DNA of 64,000 nt from Sphingobacterium sp. B16(2022). Its GTDB lineage: Bacteria; Bacteroidota; Bacteroidia; Sphingobacteriales; Sphingobacteriaceae. The DNA is taken from contig NZ_JAAUVN010000002.1 in NCBI RefSeq assembly GCF_012030425.1, forward strand, positions 1,035,226 to 1,099,225, in the 5' to 3' direction. The notes beneath the pieces were generated by a model. The model saw only the letters and a program-made list of their open reading frames with translations. It was not told the DNA's origin and did no database searches. The position numbers and the translations under genes are program-made. This document shows, in pieces, positions 42,915 through 52,360 of this stretch (position 1 is the first letter of the stretch; each line of letters starts with the position of its first letter).

Positions 42915-45900
42915 ATGAAAAAAGTTTTTAATACGATATCTGCCTTATTAATACTTCAAGTGGCAGCATATGCACAACAGCCCCAAAATAGAACGACTGC
43001 TACTAAAATAGCTGATGTACTGGGGCAACAACCTGCCGAAGAAAAGGTTAAGTTTTTATACGCGATGAACGAGTTGGAAAACTTTACATCAAGTGAAATC
43101 GCGGCGATGCTAAATCAATTGAAACCGCAGGGCCAAAACAATGCGCAAGTAGAGTATGCCACAAATAGCTATTCTTTCTTTGTTAACCAACCAGGCAAAG
43201 AAAAACAGAAAGATGTATTTGTACAAGGTCTATTGGATGCATTGGGTACGGTGAAAGAGGATACCAACAAAGCTTTTGTATTGCGTCTTTTACGTCAGTG
43301 TGCAACGAACGCTGCTGTGAGTAAAGTAGCTACTTATTTAAATACACCGTATTTGGCTGATGGTGCGGCACGCACATTGGTCTCGATCAATACGAAAGAA
43401 TCAAGCGATGCATTAGCACAGGGATTAGCGAAAGTAACAGATGAAAAATGTGCAGTTGCGCTCGTGACCGCTTTGGGAGATGTTAAAAATCAAGATACCG
43501 AGACGGCTATCATCGCTTTGATCGATAAGTTCAAATCGGATAGCTTCAAACGCACTGCTTTGATTGCCCTGAGCAAAATTGGAGGAACAGCAGCGCTTCC
43601 GATCTTTGAAAAAGAGCTTAAAACAGCAAATTATAGTTATGATAACCTGAATGGTATCGGTTTAGGTCTGGACTATGCCGAATCTCTAATTGAGAACAAA
43701 AAAAATAAAGAAGCAATTGCTTATTTAAATACTTTGTTTGCTGAGGCTTCTAAATTGAAAGCAATCAATGCACAAGTAGGATCGTTAACTTTATTGACAG
43801 GATTGGATGCTAAAAAACAAAAGAAAAACTTGTTTGCGGCGGCTCAAAACGAAAATAATGTCTACCGTCATGTTGCTTTAAATCTATTGCACAAATACGG
43901 AGATGCAAATGATACTAAAAAACTATTAGGACTAGCAGCGAAATCAAGCCCTGCGGTGCAAGAATCATTATTGAACTATATTGCTCAAAACGGTTCGATA
44001 ACTCAATTAAAAGCAATCGAGAAAATTGTTGGCAAGTCAACAGATGCGCATGCTAAATTAGCGGGGCTTTCGGCGATCAATCTCCTTTCTAAAGGTGCTG
44101 ACTCGAAAGCTTTAATTGATAATTTGTCTACTGATGCGCAACTGAATGAATCGATCAAAGCACTTTTGTTAAGTTCAAAAAATGAACAGACAATGGACGT
44201 GATCAACAATTCATTAGCAACTGTTGATGATGCTAAGAAAATCCAATTATTGGATATTTTGAGCACAAGGGCAAATGCTAATTCTTCGCAAGCTGTATTG
44301 GCTTTGAATAGCACCAATGCTGATGTAAATAAAGCTATCAACAAGGCTTTACCAAATGTTGCACAGGAGAAAGATCTAGAAGTACTTGTTAATCTATTGA
44401 CAAAAGCGGATGAGGCTTCAAGCAGGAATTTAGAGGTTGCGATTGCAAATGTGATCCAGTCTAGTCCTAACAAAGAACAACATATCCAAAAACTTGCTGC
44501 GAATATTTCCCGTTCTGCAGCACCTAGTGCAACCAAATTCTTTCCAATTTTTGCCAGACTTGGCGATCAGGAGTCTTTGAATGCGGTTACGAATTACTTG
44601 AAATCTGATAATCCTGCTCTTCGTGATGCCGCTATTTTAGCGATCGCAGACTGGTCGACTCCTTTAGCTTTAAATGAGCTTATCCAGTTGTCAAGAACAA
44701 ACTTATCAAGTGGTTTAAGTGAAAAAGTATTTGCTGGATTGATCAAGAATATCAATAGATCAAGCGAAACAAACGATCAGAAGACCCTTTTATTGAAAGA
44801 TGCTTTTGCAGTTGCTAAAAATAACAACCAAAAAAGAACTGTTTTAGGTTCTCTACAAAGTACGGGCACTTACCAAGCGGTGGTATTTTCAGGTAAGTTT
44901 TTGAAAGATCCGGAACTGAAAGGCACTGCCGTTAATACAGCTATGAACATTGCTTTAGATAATAAATCTTTTATAGGCTCTGATGTTCGTAACATACTGA
45001 ATGAGGTGGTCAGCAATTTAAGTGGAAGCGAAAGTGCATACTTAAAAGAAGCTGTGCTTAAGCATCTTGCTGAAATGCCTAAATCTGAAGGTTTTGTAAG
45101 CCTATTTAACGGACAGGATCTAACAGGCTGGAAAGGTCTGGTGGCAAACCCGATTAAAAGAGGTCAAATGACTGAAAAAGAATTAGCTGCTGCGCAGGTA
45201 AAAGCTGATGAGCAAATGCGTCAGGGATGGGCTGCTAATAATGGTGAATTGATTTTCAACGGTAAGGGAGATAACATTGCTACGGTTAAACAATATGGCG
45301 ATTTTGAGATGTTGGTTGACTGGAAACTTGATAAAAACGGTAAAGAAGGTGATGCAGGGATTTATCTTCGTGGTACACCACAGGTTCAAATCTGGGACAT
45401 CTCTCGCGTAAAAGATGGTGCTCAAGTGGGTTCTGGTGGTCTTTATAATAACCAAAAGGCTGAATCGAAACCATTATTGGTGGCGGATAATGCCCTAGGT
45501 GAGTGGAACACGTTCAGAATTAAGATGGTTGACGACAAGGTGACAGTTTACTTAAATGGTAAATTGGTTACAGATAATGTGCCTTTAGAAAATTATTGGG
45601 ATCGCAATCAATCTATTTTCCCGACCGAGCAACTTGAGTTGCAGGCTCATGGTACAGTGGTGTCTTACAGAGACATCTACGTAAAAGAGCTGGCTAGAAA
45701 AAATGTATTTCAATTGAGTGCGGCTGAAAAGAAAGAAGGTTTTGAGGTTTTGTTTGATGGTACAAACTTAGATAAGTGGACGAAAAACGATGGTTATGTG
45801 ATCAATGATGAAGGATATCTAAGAGTAGTGCCAGATGCTAAATTTGGTGGTAATCTTTATACAAAAGAAGAGTATGGAGATTTCATCTATCGTTTTGATT

Positions 45901-46313
45901 TCAAATTGACGGACGGTGCAAACAATGGTGTGGGTGTCAGAGCTCCTTTAGAGGGTGATGCCGCTTATGCTGGTATGGAAATCCAAGTGTTGGATAACAC
46001 TGCAGATATCTATAAAGATTTGAAACCTTACCAATACCATGGTTCGGTGTATGGTGTTGTAACGGCTAAAAAAGGATTTTTAAAGCCAGTAGGCGAGTGG
46101 AATACGGAAGAAATCGTTGTAAAGGGTAACCGTGTTAAAGTTACTTTAAATGGTACAGTGATTCTTGATGCTGATATTGCATCGGCAAGCAAAAATGGTA
46201 CTTTGGATGGTAAAGATCATCCAGGTTTAAAACGTACAACGGGTCATCTTGCCTTCTTAGGACATGGTTCGGAAGTATTCTTTAAAAATATCAGAGTAAA
46301 AAAATTGAAATAA
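42915..46313 (+). CDS. HEAT-repeat protein with two DUF1080 (3-keto-disaccharide hydrolase) domains
   Basis: A 1132-residue secreted protein with a signal peptide (cut near A-Y-A-Q, residue 21). Residues about 60-710 are helical repeats of HEAT type, with short Leu/Ala-rich units. Two DUF1080 domains follow: one from about 725 (F-V-S-L-F-N-G-Q-D-L-T-G-W) to 920 and one from about 941 (F-E-V-L-F-D-G-T-N-L-D-K-W) to the end. DUF1080 enzymes cleave 3-keto-glycosides. The gene follows a Gfo/Idh/MocA oxidoreductase and likely acts on its products; the HEAT part may be a scaffold. Confidence 0.87.
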   Translation: MKKVFNTISALLILQVAAYAQQPQNRTTATKIADVLGQQPAEEKVKFLYAMNELENFTSSEIAAMLNQLKPQGQNNAQVEYATNSYSFFVNQPGKEKQKDVFVQGLLDALGTVKEDTNKAFVLRLLRQCATNAAVSKVATYLNTPYLADGAARTLVSINTKESSDALAQGLAKVTDEKCAVALVTALGDVKNQDTETAIIALIDKFKSDSFKRTALIALSKIGGTAALPIFEKELKTANYSYDNLNGIGLGLDYAESLIENKKNKEAIAYLNTLFAEASKLKAINAQVGSLTLLTGLDAKKQKKNLFAAAQNENNVYRHVALNLLHKYGDANDTKKLLGLAAKSSPAVQESLLNYIAQNGSITQLKAIEKIVGKSTDAHAKLAGLSAINLLSKGADSKALIDNLSTDAQLNESIKALLLSSKNEQTMDVINNSLATVDDAKKIQLLDILSTRANANSSQAVLALNSTNADVNKAINKALPNVAQEKDLEVLVNLLTKADEASSRNLEVAIANVIQSSPNKEQHIQKLAANISRSAAPSATKFFPIFARLGDQESLNAVTNYLKSDNPALRDAAILAIADWSTPLALNELIQLSRTNLSSGLSEKVFAGLIKNINRSSETNDQKTLLLKDAFAVAKNNNQKRTVLGSLQSTGTYQAVVFSGKFLKDPELKGTAVNTAMNIALDNKSFIGSDVRNILNEVVSNLSGSESAYLKEAVLKHLAEMPKSEGFVSLFNGQDLTGWKGLVANPIKRGQMTEKELAAAQVKADEQMRQGWAANNGELIFNGKGDNIATVKQYGDFEMLVDWKLDKNGKEGDAGIYLRGTPQVQIWDISRVKDGAQVGSGGLYNNQKAESKPLLVADNALGEWNTFRIKMVDDKVTVYLNGKLVTDNVPLENYWDRNQSIFPTEQLELQAHGTVVSYRDIYVKELARKNVFQLSAAEKKEGFEVLFDGTNLDKWTKNDGYVINDEGYLRVVPDAKFGGNLYTKEEYGDFIYRFDFKLTDGANNGVGVRAPLEGDAAYAGMEIQVLDNTADIYKDLKPYQYHGSVYGVVTAKKGFLKPVGEWNTEEIVVKGNRVKVTLNGTVILDADIASASKNGTLDGKDHPGLKRTTGHLAFLGHGSEVFFKNIRVKKLK

Positions 46314-46335
46314 GGATTATACCATTTCATTTTAT

Positions 46336-46371
46336 AAGGTCCTTATTACGTAAAGTAATAAGGACCTTTTT
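46336..46371 (+). terminator. terminator of the keto-glycoside pair
   Basis: Perfect 14-bp stem (46336-46349 with 46355-46368), loop GTAAA, then a T-run. Confidence 0.9.
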
Positions 46372-46487
46372 TTTAACATTAAACCAAGAACGATGAGTTG
46401 TGTTCGGTTTCTCCATCGTGCCACTCAAGGTATATTTTATGGTTGAAAAAAAATATATTCAAAAAAATATATTTCAGATGCTATCGC

Positions 46488-46817
46488 TTAATGTGAGGCA
46501 GCTTTTGAAAAGAAATTCATTATAATGACTCCGGCAACAATCAAAACAATACCAATCACTGCTGGAAGATCAAGTGATTGTTTGAAAATAACAACCGAGA
46601 TAACAGTTGTTAAAACAATACCGATACCACCCCAAGCTGCATAAGCAATACTAAGGGGAATAAATTTAAGCGCCAGGGAAAGAAAATAAAAGCAAGCTAT
46701 AAAGGCCAGAATAGTGACAATAGATGGAATTAACTTTGAAAACCCATTGGATACTTTTAAAAAACTACTGCCAAGTAATTCAAATGCAATAGCTAAGCCT
46801 AAAAATAAATATTTCAT
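46488..46817 (-). CDS. SMR-family multidrug efflux protein
   Basis: A 109-residue protein with four membrane helices, the EmrE/QacE size. The essential membrane Glu is present (Glu13 in A-I-A-F-E-L-L-G) and A-Y-A-A-W-G-G-I-G is the helix 3 signature. It exports cationic drugs or guanidinium-type compounds as a dimer. It lies 98 bases after a Crp-family regulator gene on the same strand and may be controlled by it. Confidence 0.92.
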   Translation of the reverse strand: MKYLFLGLAIAFELLGSSFLKVSNGFSKLIPSIVTILAFIACFYFLSLALKFIPLSIAYAAWGGIGIVLTTVISVVIFKQSLDLPAVIGIVLIVAGVIIMNFFSKAASH

Positions 46818-46915
46818 TTTTTTATATGATTAAGAATCATACAAAGGAACGGTAGATTGAGATTATTTTTTTTGATATATATCAAATTAAGTTAAAATTT
46901 CAATACAAACTATCA

Positions 46916-47476
46916 TTATTTTTTTCGGATCCGGCTTAATGTTTCCTGAGTAATACCAAGATAAGAAGCGATATGTCCTAGCGAAATGCGTTGTGCCGCT
47001 GCGGTTTCATTCTTCAGCAGTGTGTTGTAACGCTCTTCAGCAGATTCAGTCTGTAAAGAAATGGTACGTTCCTCTAATATTTTGCAATATTCTTCCGCTA
47101 ATTTTCTCCCAATGGTTTCCATTTGATGATATTTTTGATAAAGCTCATTCATATCTTCTCTGGAAATATAGTAAATAGAGGAATCTTCTAAAAACTGAAT
47201 GCTCTCTAAAGAAGGAAGATTGAAGAAAAGAGGAATCACTGAACCTAAGATCATATTTTCGATACCAAACCAAACATTGATCTCCCGATCTTCTTTATTG
47301 TAAAATGCGCGAACAATTCCTTTTTCAATAACAAACATATTGGATACAACTTGCCCCTGTTTAAGAAAAAAATCACCCTTTTGTTTGGTCATGAATTTAG
47401 TTCTCTTAATCAATTCTTCCTCAAGATCAGTATGAATTGGTCCGTATTTTTTTAGCTGTTGGATTAAGAAATTCAT
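46916..47476 (-). CDS. Crp/Fnr-family transcriptional regulator
   Basis: A 186-residue regulator: cyclic-nucleotide-binding-like barrel (about 25-115) and C-terminal helix-turn-helix (I-S-L-G-H-I-A-S-Y-L-G-I-T-Q-E-T-L-S-R-I-R). It ends a few residues after that helix, slightly short but within the range for Bacteroidota members. No Fe-S cysteine cluster, so not an Fnr oxygen sensor. Likely regulates the SMR pump downstream; that is inferred from position only. Confidence 0.9.
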   Translation of the reverse strand: MNFLIQQLKKYGPIHTDLEEELIKRTKFMTKQKGDFFLKQGQVVSNMFVIEKGIVRAFYNKEDREINVWFGIENMILGSVIPLFFNLPSLESIQFLEDSSIYYISREDMNELYQKYHQMETIGRKLAEEYCKILEERTISLQTESAEERYNTLLKNETAAAQRISLGHIASYLGITQETLSRIRKK

Positions 47477-47955
47477 ATTTTCTGTATTACTTCCCTATAA
47501 TATTAAAACTTGCAAGTGCCGGTTTTACCGCTTGCGTAAGAACGCATTGCAACATAAGGAGTATCTATAAAAGATAAACGTTTACAAAACAAACCATATG
47601 TTGTCATGAGGTTTTAAATATACCTATCGAAGTTGGAACTACCAATCTGCAAAGTGAATTTATTGATGTTATGTAAAGCACAAAATTCCGCATGTTTATT
47701 TGTAATTCGTAGATATTGTATGTTCTTTCCAAGAATCATATACTTGCTAATAGCTAATTTTCATCAACTGATCTTAAGATTTGATTTTTGATTGAGTTAC
47801 ATAAATCCTTGATTTTAGAACAGCATAATGCTCGAACTATAACAATTTTATCGTTGCTACGACAGAGAGCTTTATCCTGATTAAAAATCTAGATTAGTAA
47901 TTAGCGTAAATATGTTGATATTAAGGTTAGCTACACGACCCTATATTTGATCTGA
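47477..47955. other. intergenic region, 479 bases, no gene seen
   Basis: AT-rich, with no open frame of note on either strand, no hairpin of terminator quality and no clear promoter box. It may hold the upstream control region of the Crp-family gene and the 3' end of the small-protein transcript. Confidence 0.5.
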
Positions 47956-48168
47956 TTAGTAGGGAAGCTCTTCGCAGTGAAAGCCTTTATCCTGCAACAG
48001 TCCGATGATAGATTGTGGATTTTCCTTTAAAGTATCGATGCGTAAGATACGATCGCAATCCTGTAGATCGAAATTCCATCTGCCCGGTGTGCAGTGTTCA
48101 TTTAAATCATATTCTAAAATGAGAATGTCTTTTTCAGTTTCTACTGAGGTTTTAAATACATAAATCAT
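47956..48168 (-). CDS. small protein, HMA-like fold without metal motif
   Basis: A 70-residue protein. Strand-helix-strand order and the ending L-L-Q-D-K-G-F-H-C-E-E-L suggest the ferredoxin-like fold of heavy-metal-associated domains, yet the C-x2-C metal motif is absent. W-N-F-D-L-Q-D-C-D-x2-L-R-I-D seems to be a conserved core. It lies 34 bases after the siderophore-interacting-protein gene on the same strand and is probably co-transcribed. Function unknown. Confidence 0.6.
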   Translation of the reverse strand: MIYVFKTSVETEKDILILEYDLNEHCTPGRWNFDLQDCDRILRIDTLKENPQSIIGLLQDKGFHCEELPY

Positions 48169-48202
48169 GCGGTTTTTAATTTTAAATTTTTAATACAATC
48201 TG

Positions 48203-48913
48203 TTATAATCCTTTTTTTCCTTGTAGCCAATATCCTTGAGTAGTTATACGGTTTACACCGTTTCTTTTAAGGGCCTTTCGAAAAGCTTGAACGGAAGTGA
48301 CATTGCCGACTAAAGTGTAGCTGGCATGAAGCCAGTTTTCATGATGAAAAATGGGAAGACCATCGATCCATTCTGCATCGGTAAACGATCCATTTTTTGG
48401 AAAGATACTACAGTTTTCTAAGCCCAACAGCTCAGGAACTTCTCGATTTGCATCGTCTAGTTCTAGATAGAACTGGAAGGAATGATTGTTTTTTTTGAGT
48501 GTGGGAAGTAGCGAACAGGCCAATCCGAGCGAAGTTTCATCGCCGAATAGTAACTGATGCTGAAATTTTGGGTTATACACCTTATGTCCCCTCGGGCTAC
48601 TGATATAGAGATGATCACCAACGCTTAAAGTGTCTGCATAACTGCTTCCGGGACCATTATTGTGGATGTGAAAGATAATGTCCAGGATACCCAGTTGCAT
48701 ATCATGATAGGCAATCGTATAATTCCGGTATTCGATTTCGTTTACACGGATCACACTCGCATAGCCAATCTGGAAATTCATTTTGGCAAGGTCGCTCTGA
48801 AAACGTACCTTTTTAAGATGGGGGCTGAGGTAAGTGGTGCCGATCACTTCAGCACGCTGGCCAACGAGACTTTCTAGTATGCCGCCTGCCCATTTGGGTA
48901 GTGTTGATATCAT
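48203..48913 (-). CDS. siderophore-interacting protein (FAD-dependent ferric reductase type)
   Basis: A 236-residue protein of the SIP/ViuB family: FAD-binding domain with R-N-Y-T-I (R-x-Y-T motif, near 63), G-P-G-S-S-Y-A-D near 87 and G-D-x-L-Y-I-S-S-P-R-G near 100, then a NAD(P)H-binding domain with the G-Y-W-x-x-G ending. Such enzymes release iron from ferric siderophores inside the cell. An AraC regulator gene starts the unit 77 bases upstream; control by iron or siderophore is therefore likely, but I see no Fur-like box that I can defend. Confidence 0.88.
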   Translation of the reverse strand: MISTLPKWAGGILESLVGQRAEVIGTTYLSPHLKKVRFQSDLAKMNFQIGYASVIRVNEIEYRNYTIAYHDMQLGILDIIFHIHNNGPGSSYADTLSVGDHLYISSPRGHKVYNPKFQHQLLFGDETSLGLACSLLPTLKKNNHSFQFYLELDDANREVPELLGLENCSIFPKNGSFTDAEWIDGLPIFHHENWLHASYTLVGNVTSVQAFRKALKRNGVNRITTQGYWLQGKKGL

Positions 48914-48990
48914 GGTATTGCTTTTTGTTCATGACAAAGAAACAGCTAATTTGTAACGCAAACAATGGAGCAAAGGAAGAGGGTATTGGA

Positions 48991-49854
48991 CTAATCGCGG
49001 TTTTTGTTCCGAAAGGATAGTGCCGACATTCCGGTCACTTTAGTGAATAATCTCGAGAAGTAGGGGTAATCCTCAAAACCTAAGGCATCGGCGATTTCTT
49101 TTACTGACTTGTCAGAATGATAAAGCAGACGTTTAGCTTCTAAAATGATACGCTGTTGGATATGATAGGACACAGGGTAGCCGGTGACGTCTTTGACACA
49201 TTCATTCAGATAGGGGGTAGAGATATTGATACCCATAGCATAGGCGGCGGGTCTTTTTATAGCGAGAAAGTCACGTTGCAGGGAAGCCTTAAATGCTTTT
49301 GTGATAATCTCAGATCGTGAAAGTTTGTCGACAGGTATAGCGCCCTCGAGGTACATCGAAGTCAAGAGCCCAATCAATGTATTGCAGCTGTCCTTTAATA
49401 AGGCGTGATACAATTGCTGATTTTTTCGTGCAGATAGGGTAAGGCATAGCGATGCACTGTTGGCTAGGATAGAAAAGATATCTTCTTGAACCATTAGAGG
49501 TTTGAGGGGAGCCAGCTCTTCTAACAAATGGAGGTATTCCGGATTTATATGTTCACTATTGATCCTCAAAAAACTACCGCTCACATTTGTCAGAGCAACA
49601 ATACGATGTACCTGATGTGGATGTATATATAGAATAGAATAAGGCTTTACAGTATATTGTTGAAAATCTATTTCGATTTCAGTAGTTCCATTTTCCAACA
49701 GAAAGAACGAATGGTAGTTATCACGGTGTGATCGTCTGACGTCATCCAGATTCATGATATCCTGTTCATCAAAGTGCGCTTTGCCCATACTGATTCCTGA
49801 ACCGAATTCAGCAGTCATTGTTTTTATAGGGATGGACTTATTTTTTTGACGCAT
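48991..49854 (-). CDS. AraC-family transcriptional regulator
   Basis: A 287-residue regulator: N-terminal cupin-like sensing domain (about 25-110, with H-P-H-Q-V-H-R at about 76) and C-terminal double helix-turn-helix (G-Y-P-V-S-Y-H-I-Q-Q-R, then V-K-E-I-A-D-A-L-G-F-E-D-Y-P-Y-F-S-R) typical of AraC/XylS. It is upstream of and on the same strand as the siderophore-interacting protein gene and is a good candidate for its activator. Confidence 0.9.
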   Translation of the reverse strand: MRQKNKSIPIKTMTAEFGSGISMGKAHFDEQDIMNLDDVRRSHRDNYHSFFLLENGTTEIEIDFQQYTVKPYSILYIHPHQVHRIVALTNVSGSFLRINSEHINPEYLHLLEELAPLKPLMVQEDIFSILANSASLCLTLSARKNQQLYHALLKDSCNTLIGLLTSMYLEGAIPVDKLSRSEIITKAFKASLQRDFLAIKRPAAYAMGINISTPYLNECVKDVTGYPVSYHIQQRIILEAKRLLYHSDKSVKEIADALGFEDYPYFSRLFTKVTGMSALSFRNKNRD

Positions 49855-49950
49855 GATAGGGATGTGTATATCTTCAAACCTGATTATTGCACAGCTAAGA
49901 GAAGCTAAAAATACGAGAAAATATTAAGACGTGGTGTGCACCGTCTATTT

Positions 49951-50559
49951 TTATTCGACAATTGTTCTAAAAGTGAGATTAATCCTTGGAGAGTGAATCT
50001 TTTTAGTAGGTGGCAGTCGATGTAGCCAATGGGATTGCGTCTCATCTTTCATGACCAATAAACTACCATGTTCTAAGATCAATCCTACATTTTCTTTCGT
50101 TTGTTTATGCTTAAAAGCAAATTTACGGACAGCCCCAAAACTCAATGATCCGATAGCACCATTTTTCTTTAAATCTTTTTCGCCATCACTGTGCCATGCC
50201 ATACCCTCATCCCCGTTATGGTAGAGATTTAATAAGCAAGAATTGAACGTTTCTCCCGTTGTTCTTTCAACTATTTCTTTTAATTCCAATAATTCTATTG
50301 ACCAAGGAAGAGCATGCTTGGTTGTATTGGAATAGGTATACTCAAAAGGTTTCTCACCGTACCAAGCGACTTTTCTTTTCGTTAATATATGTTTACCAAA
50401 AATAACGGCTTCATCGTTACGCCATTCGATGGCTGTCAATAGTTTTTCATAAAAGTAATCTGCACGTTCCTGTCCCAGTACTTTCCCATAATAATGTACT
50501 GTTCCGTCCTTTGGAAGCCAATTTTTCGTACTATCAATCGGATATTCAAATAATTCCAT
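49951..50559 (-). CDS. AlkB-like DNA-repair dioxygenase
   Basis: A 202-residue 2-oxoglutarate/Fe(II) dioxygenase close to ALKBH2/3-type AlkB. Iron ligands are visible: H-S-D near 127-129 and His of H-W-L-H-R near 178, and R-x5-R at the end binds 2-oxoglutarate. It removes alkyl groups from DNA bases by oxidation. It is the last gene of a GNAT-Ada-AlkB cluster; its start is 29 bases after the Ada-like gene. Confidence 0.9.
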   Translation of the reverse strand: MELFEYPIDSTKNWLPKDGTVHYYGKVLGQERADYFYEKLLTAIEWRNDEAVIFGKHILTKRKVAWYGEKPFEYTYSNTTKHALPWSIELLELKEIVERTTGETFNSCLLNLYHNGDEGMAWHSDGEKDLKKNGAIGSLSFGAVRKFAFKHKQTKENVGLILEHGSLLVMKDETQSHWLHRLPPTKKIHSPRINLTFRTIVE

Positions 50560-50588
50560 ACATAATGTTTAAATGGTGGTGCTTCGTA

Positions 50589-51446
50589 TTATAATTCCTG
50601 TTGTGTTTTGGCACTTTCCCATCCTATAATAGCTGTTTTTCGAGTTGGTCCCCACATGTATCCTCCTGTTATGCCAGAAGATTGGATAATGCGGTGGCAC
50701 GGAATAAGAAATGCAATGGGGTTACTGCCAACAGCTGTGCCAACAGCTCTAGCTGCTTTTGGATTTCCGATCTGTTCCGCTATTGTTCCATATGTAGCCA
50801 GTTTCCCCATGGGAATTTTGAGTAAACTCTCCCACACACGCAATTGAAAGTCGGTGCCTTTGAGATGTAATTTAATCTGTGAAAGAGCAGACCAATCGTT
50901 TTGAAAAATGGAGAGGGCATTTTGTTGCAGATCGTCATCCCGTTGCTGAAATAGGGCATTTGGAAACTTAGCCTGTAAATCGGTGAAAGCTTTTGCTTCA
51001 TTACTTTCAAATGCGATATAGCATACTCCTTTGGCTGTAGATGCAATAATTATTGGGCCAAAAGGACTGTCTGCATAACGGTAATTGATCTTGAGAAATT
51101 GACCTCCATTTTTATATTCAGCAGGAGTCATACCTTCGATATTGATAAATAGATCATGTAAACGGCTACTGCTCGAAAGTCCGGTATGGTATGCGGCATC
51201 AAAGAGTGTAAGTTCTTTGTTGTCATCAAGCAGTTTCTTGGCATATTGCAAACTGATGTACTGTAAAAATTTTTTAGGACTTGTACCTGCCCAATCAGTA
51301 AAGAGCCGTTGAAAATGAGCGGGGCTTAAATGAATTTTTTCAGCGACTTCATCCAAGTTTGGCTGTTCCTTAAAATGATGTTGAATATATTCGATAGCTG
51401 AAGCTATTCGATTGTAGTTGAGATTTGATTGTGTTTCCATTTTCAT
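50589..51446 (-). CDS. AraC-HTH / O6-methylguanine-DNA methyltransferase fusion (Ada-type)
   Basis: A 285-residue fusion: AraC-type DNA-binding domain (about 8-105) and a methylguanine methyltransferase domain with the P-C-H-R active site (Cys250) and a later G-G-Y near the end. Unlike E. coli Ada it lacks the N-terminal zinc-cysteine domain, so the methyl-phosphotriester sensing step is missing; it may sense through Cys250 or act only as a repair enzyme with DNA-binding help. Second gene of the alkylation-repair cluster. A start two codons later (second Met) is also possible. Confidence 0.9.
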   Translation of the reverse strand: MKMETQSNLNYNRIASAIEYIQHHFKEQPNLDEVAEKIHLSPAHFQRLFTDWAGTSPKKFLQYISLQYAKKLLDDNKELTLFDAAYHTGLSSSSRLHDLFINIEGMTPAEYKNGGQFLKINYRYADSPFGPIIIASTAKGVCYIAFESNEAKAFTDLQAKFPNALFQQRDDDLQQNALSIFQNDWSALSQIKLHLKGTDFQLRVWESLLKIPMGKLATYGTIAEQIGNPKAARAVGTAVGSNPIAFLIPCHRIIQSSGITGGYMWGPTRKTAIIGWESAKTQQEL

Positions 51447-51484
51447 TTTAATTTATACCCAAATTTCATCATGATTGTCGTTGT

Positions 51485-51988
51485 TTACAATCCGAAACAT
51501 GCGGAGTTTTGATTAGGCGTGATCATTTTAACCATTTTGTAATTGATAAATGGTACATTTTTTAAAATCACTTCCTGCTCCTTTACGGTTGTAAATCCCA
51601 TTTTTATAAAAAATGGTTTTGCCGTCTTGCTTACATCTGCCGTTAAACGATCGGTGTTTTGTCGCCTTGCCTCTGCTTCTATATATTGGTAGAGCTGGGA
51701 TGCTATTTTTTGACCTTGGTAATCTTTATGAACAAAAAATAAATCAATATAACGACCTTCAGCTAAGGTGCAAAAGCCGACAATACTGTTGTTTAACGCT
51801 GCTATGAGTACATACTGCTCAGTTAACACCTGAGTCCATCGTTGCATATTCTCACTGCTGGAGCTCCAAACCGCTACCTGCTCTGCGCTATAATCTTGGA
51901 TGCAAATGCGCTTAATAGTATCGACAAACAGTTCCTGCAGGGAAACAATATCATGAAGGGTGCCAAATCTAAACGTAATTTTTTCCAA
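51485..51988 (-). CDS. GNAT-family N-acetyltransferase
   Basis: A 167-residue acetyltransferase with the GNAT acetyl-CoA segment (V-H-K-D-Y-Q-G-Q-K-I-A-S-Q-L). The likely start is TTG at 51988. It lies 38 bases before the Ada-like gene on the same strand, so it may be in the alkylation-repair unit, though its substrate is unknown and a separate role is possible. Confidence 0.8.
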   Translation of the reverse strand: MEKITFRFGTLHDIVSLQELFVDTIKRICIQDYSAEQVAVWSSSSENMQRWTQVLTEQYVLIAALNNSIVGFCTLAEGRYIDLFFVHKDYQGQKIASQLYQYIEAEARRQNTDRLTADVSKTAKPFFIKMGFTTVKEQEVILKNVPFINYKMVKMITPNQNSACFGL

Positions 51989-52360
51989 AATATACTGGTA
52001 TAATGTTTTTTCTTTGATTGTATGGGCTACTCTAGACCATTCTTTTTATTGATATGATGTACTGCTGATTGATGAGTCAAACTTAATAATATTGTCTTTT
52101 ATATCCAAAGTACTGGCTTGACAATTCATGTTCATTGCGCAAATTGCTTTACTATTATTTGCTATACGCAGTGATTTTAGATTTCTTGAGGATGAGTTTT
52201 TTTTAGTTTTAGTCACAAAAAAATATCAGGGTGCTGCTGTGGGCCGTTTCACCGTAATATAGGATTTACCTAAAGATGCTGGATGGAATGAAATGGGGAA
52301 TATGTGCGTTAGGAATTATAAAAAAAGCAACGTTTAATACTATTAAACGCTGCTTTTGTG
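51989..52360. other. intergenic region, 372 bases
   Basis: It holds the upstream side of the GNAT gene and the terminator of the tRNA-Arg gene at 52323-52357. No open frame or promoter box that I can support otherwise. Confidence 0.5.
52323..52357 (-). terminator. terminator of tRNA-Arg
   Basis: On the minus strand AAAAGCAGCGTTTAATA pairs with TATTAAACGTTGCTTTT (one G-U pair), ending in T-run. It directly follows the tRNA 3' end. Confidence 0.8.
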
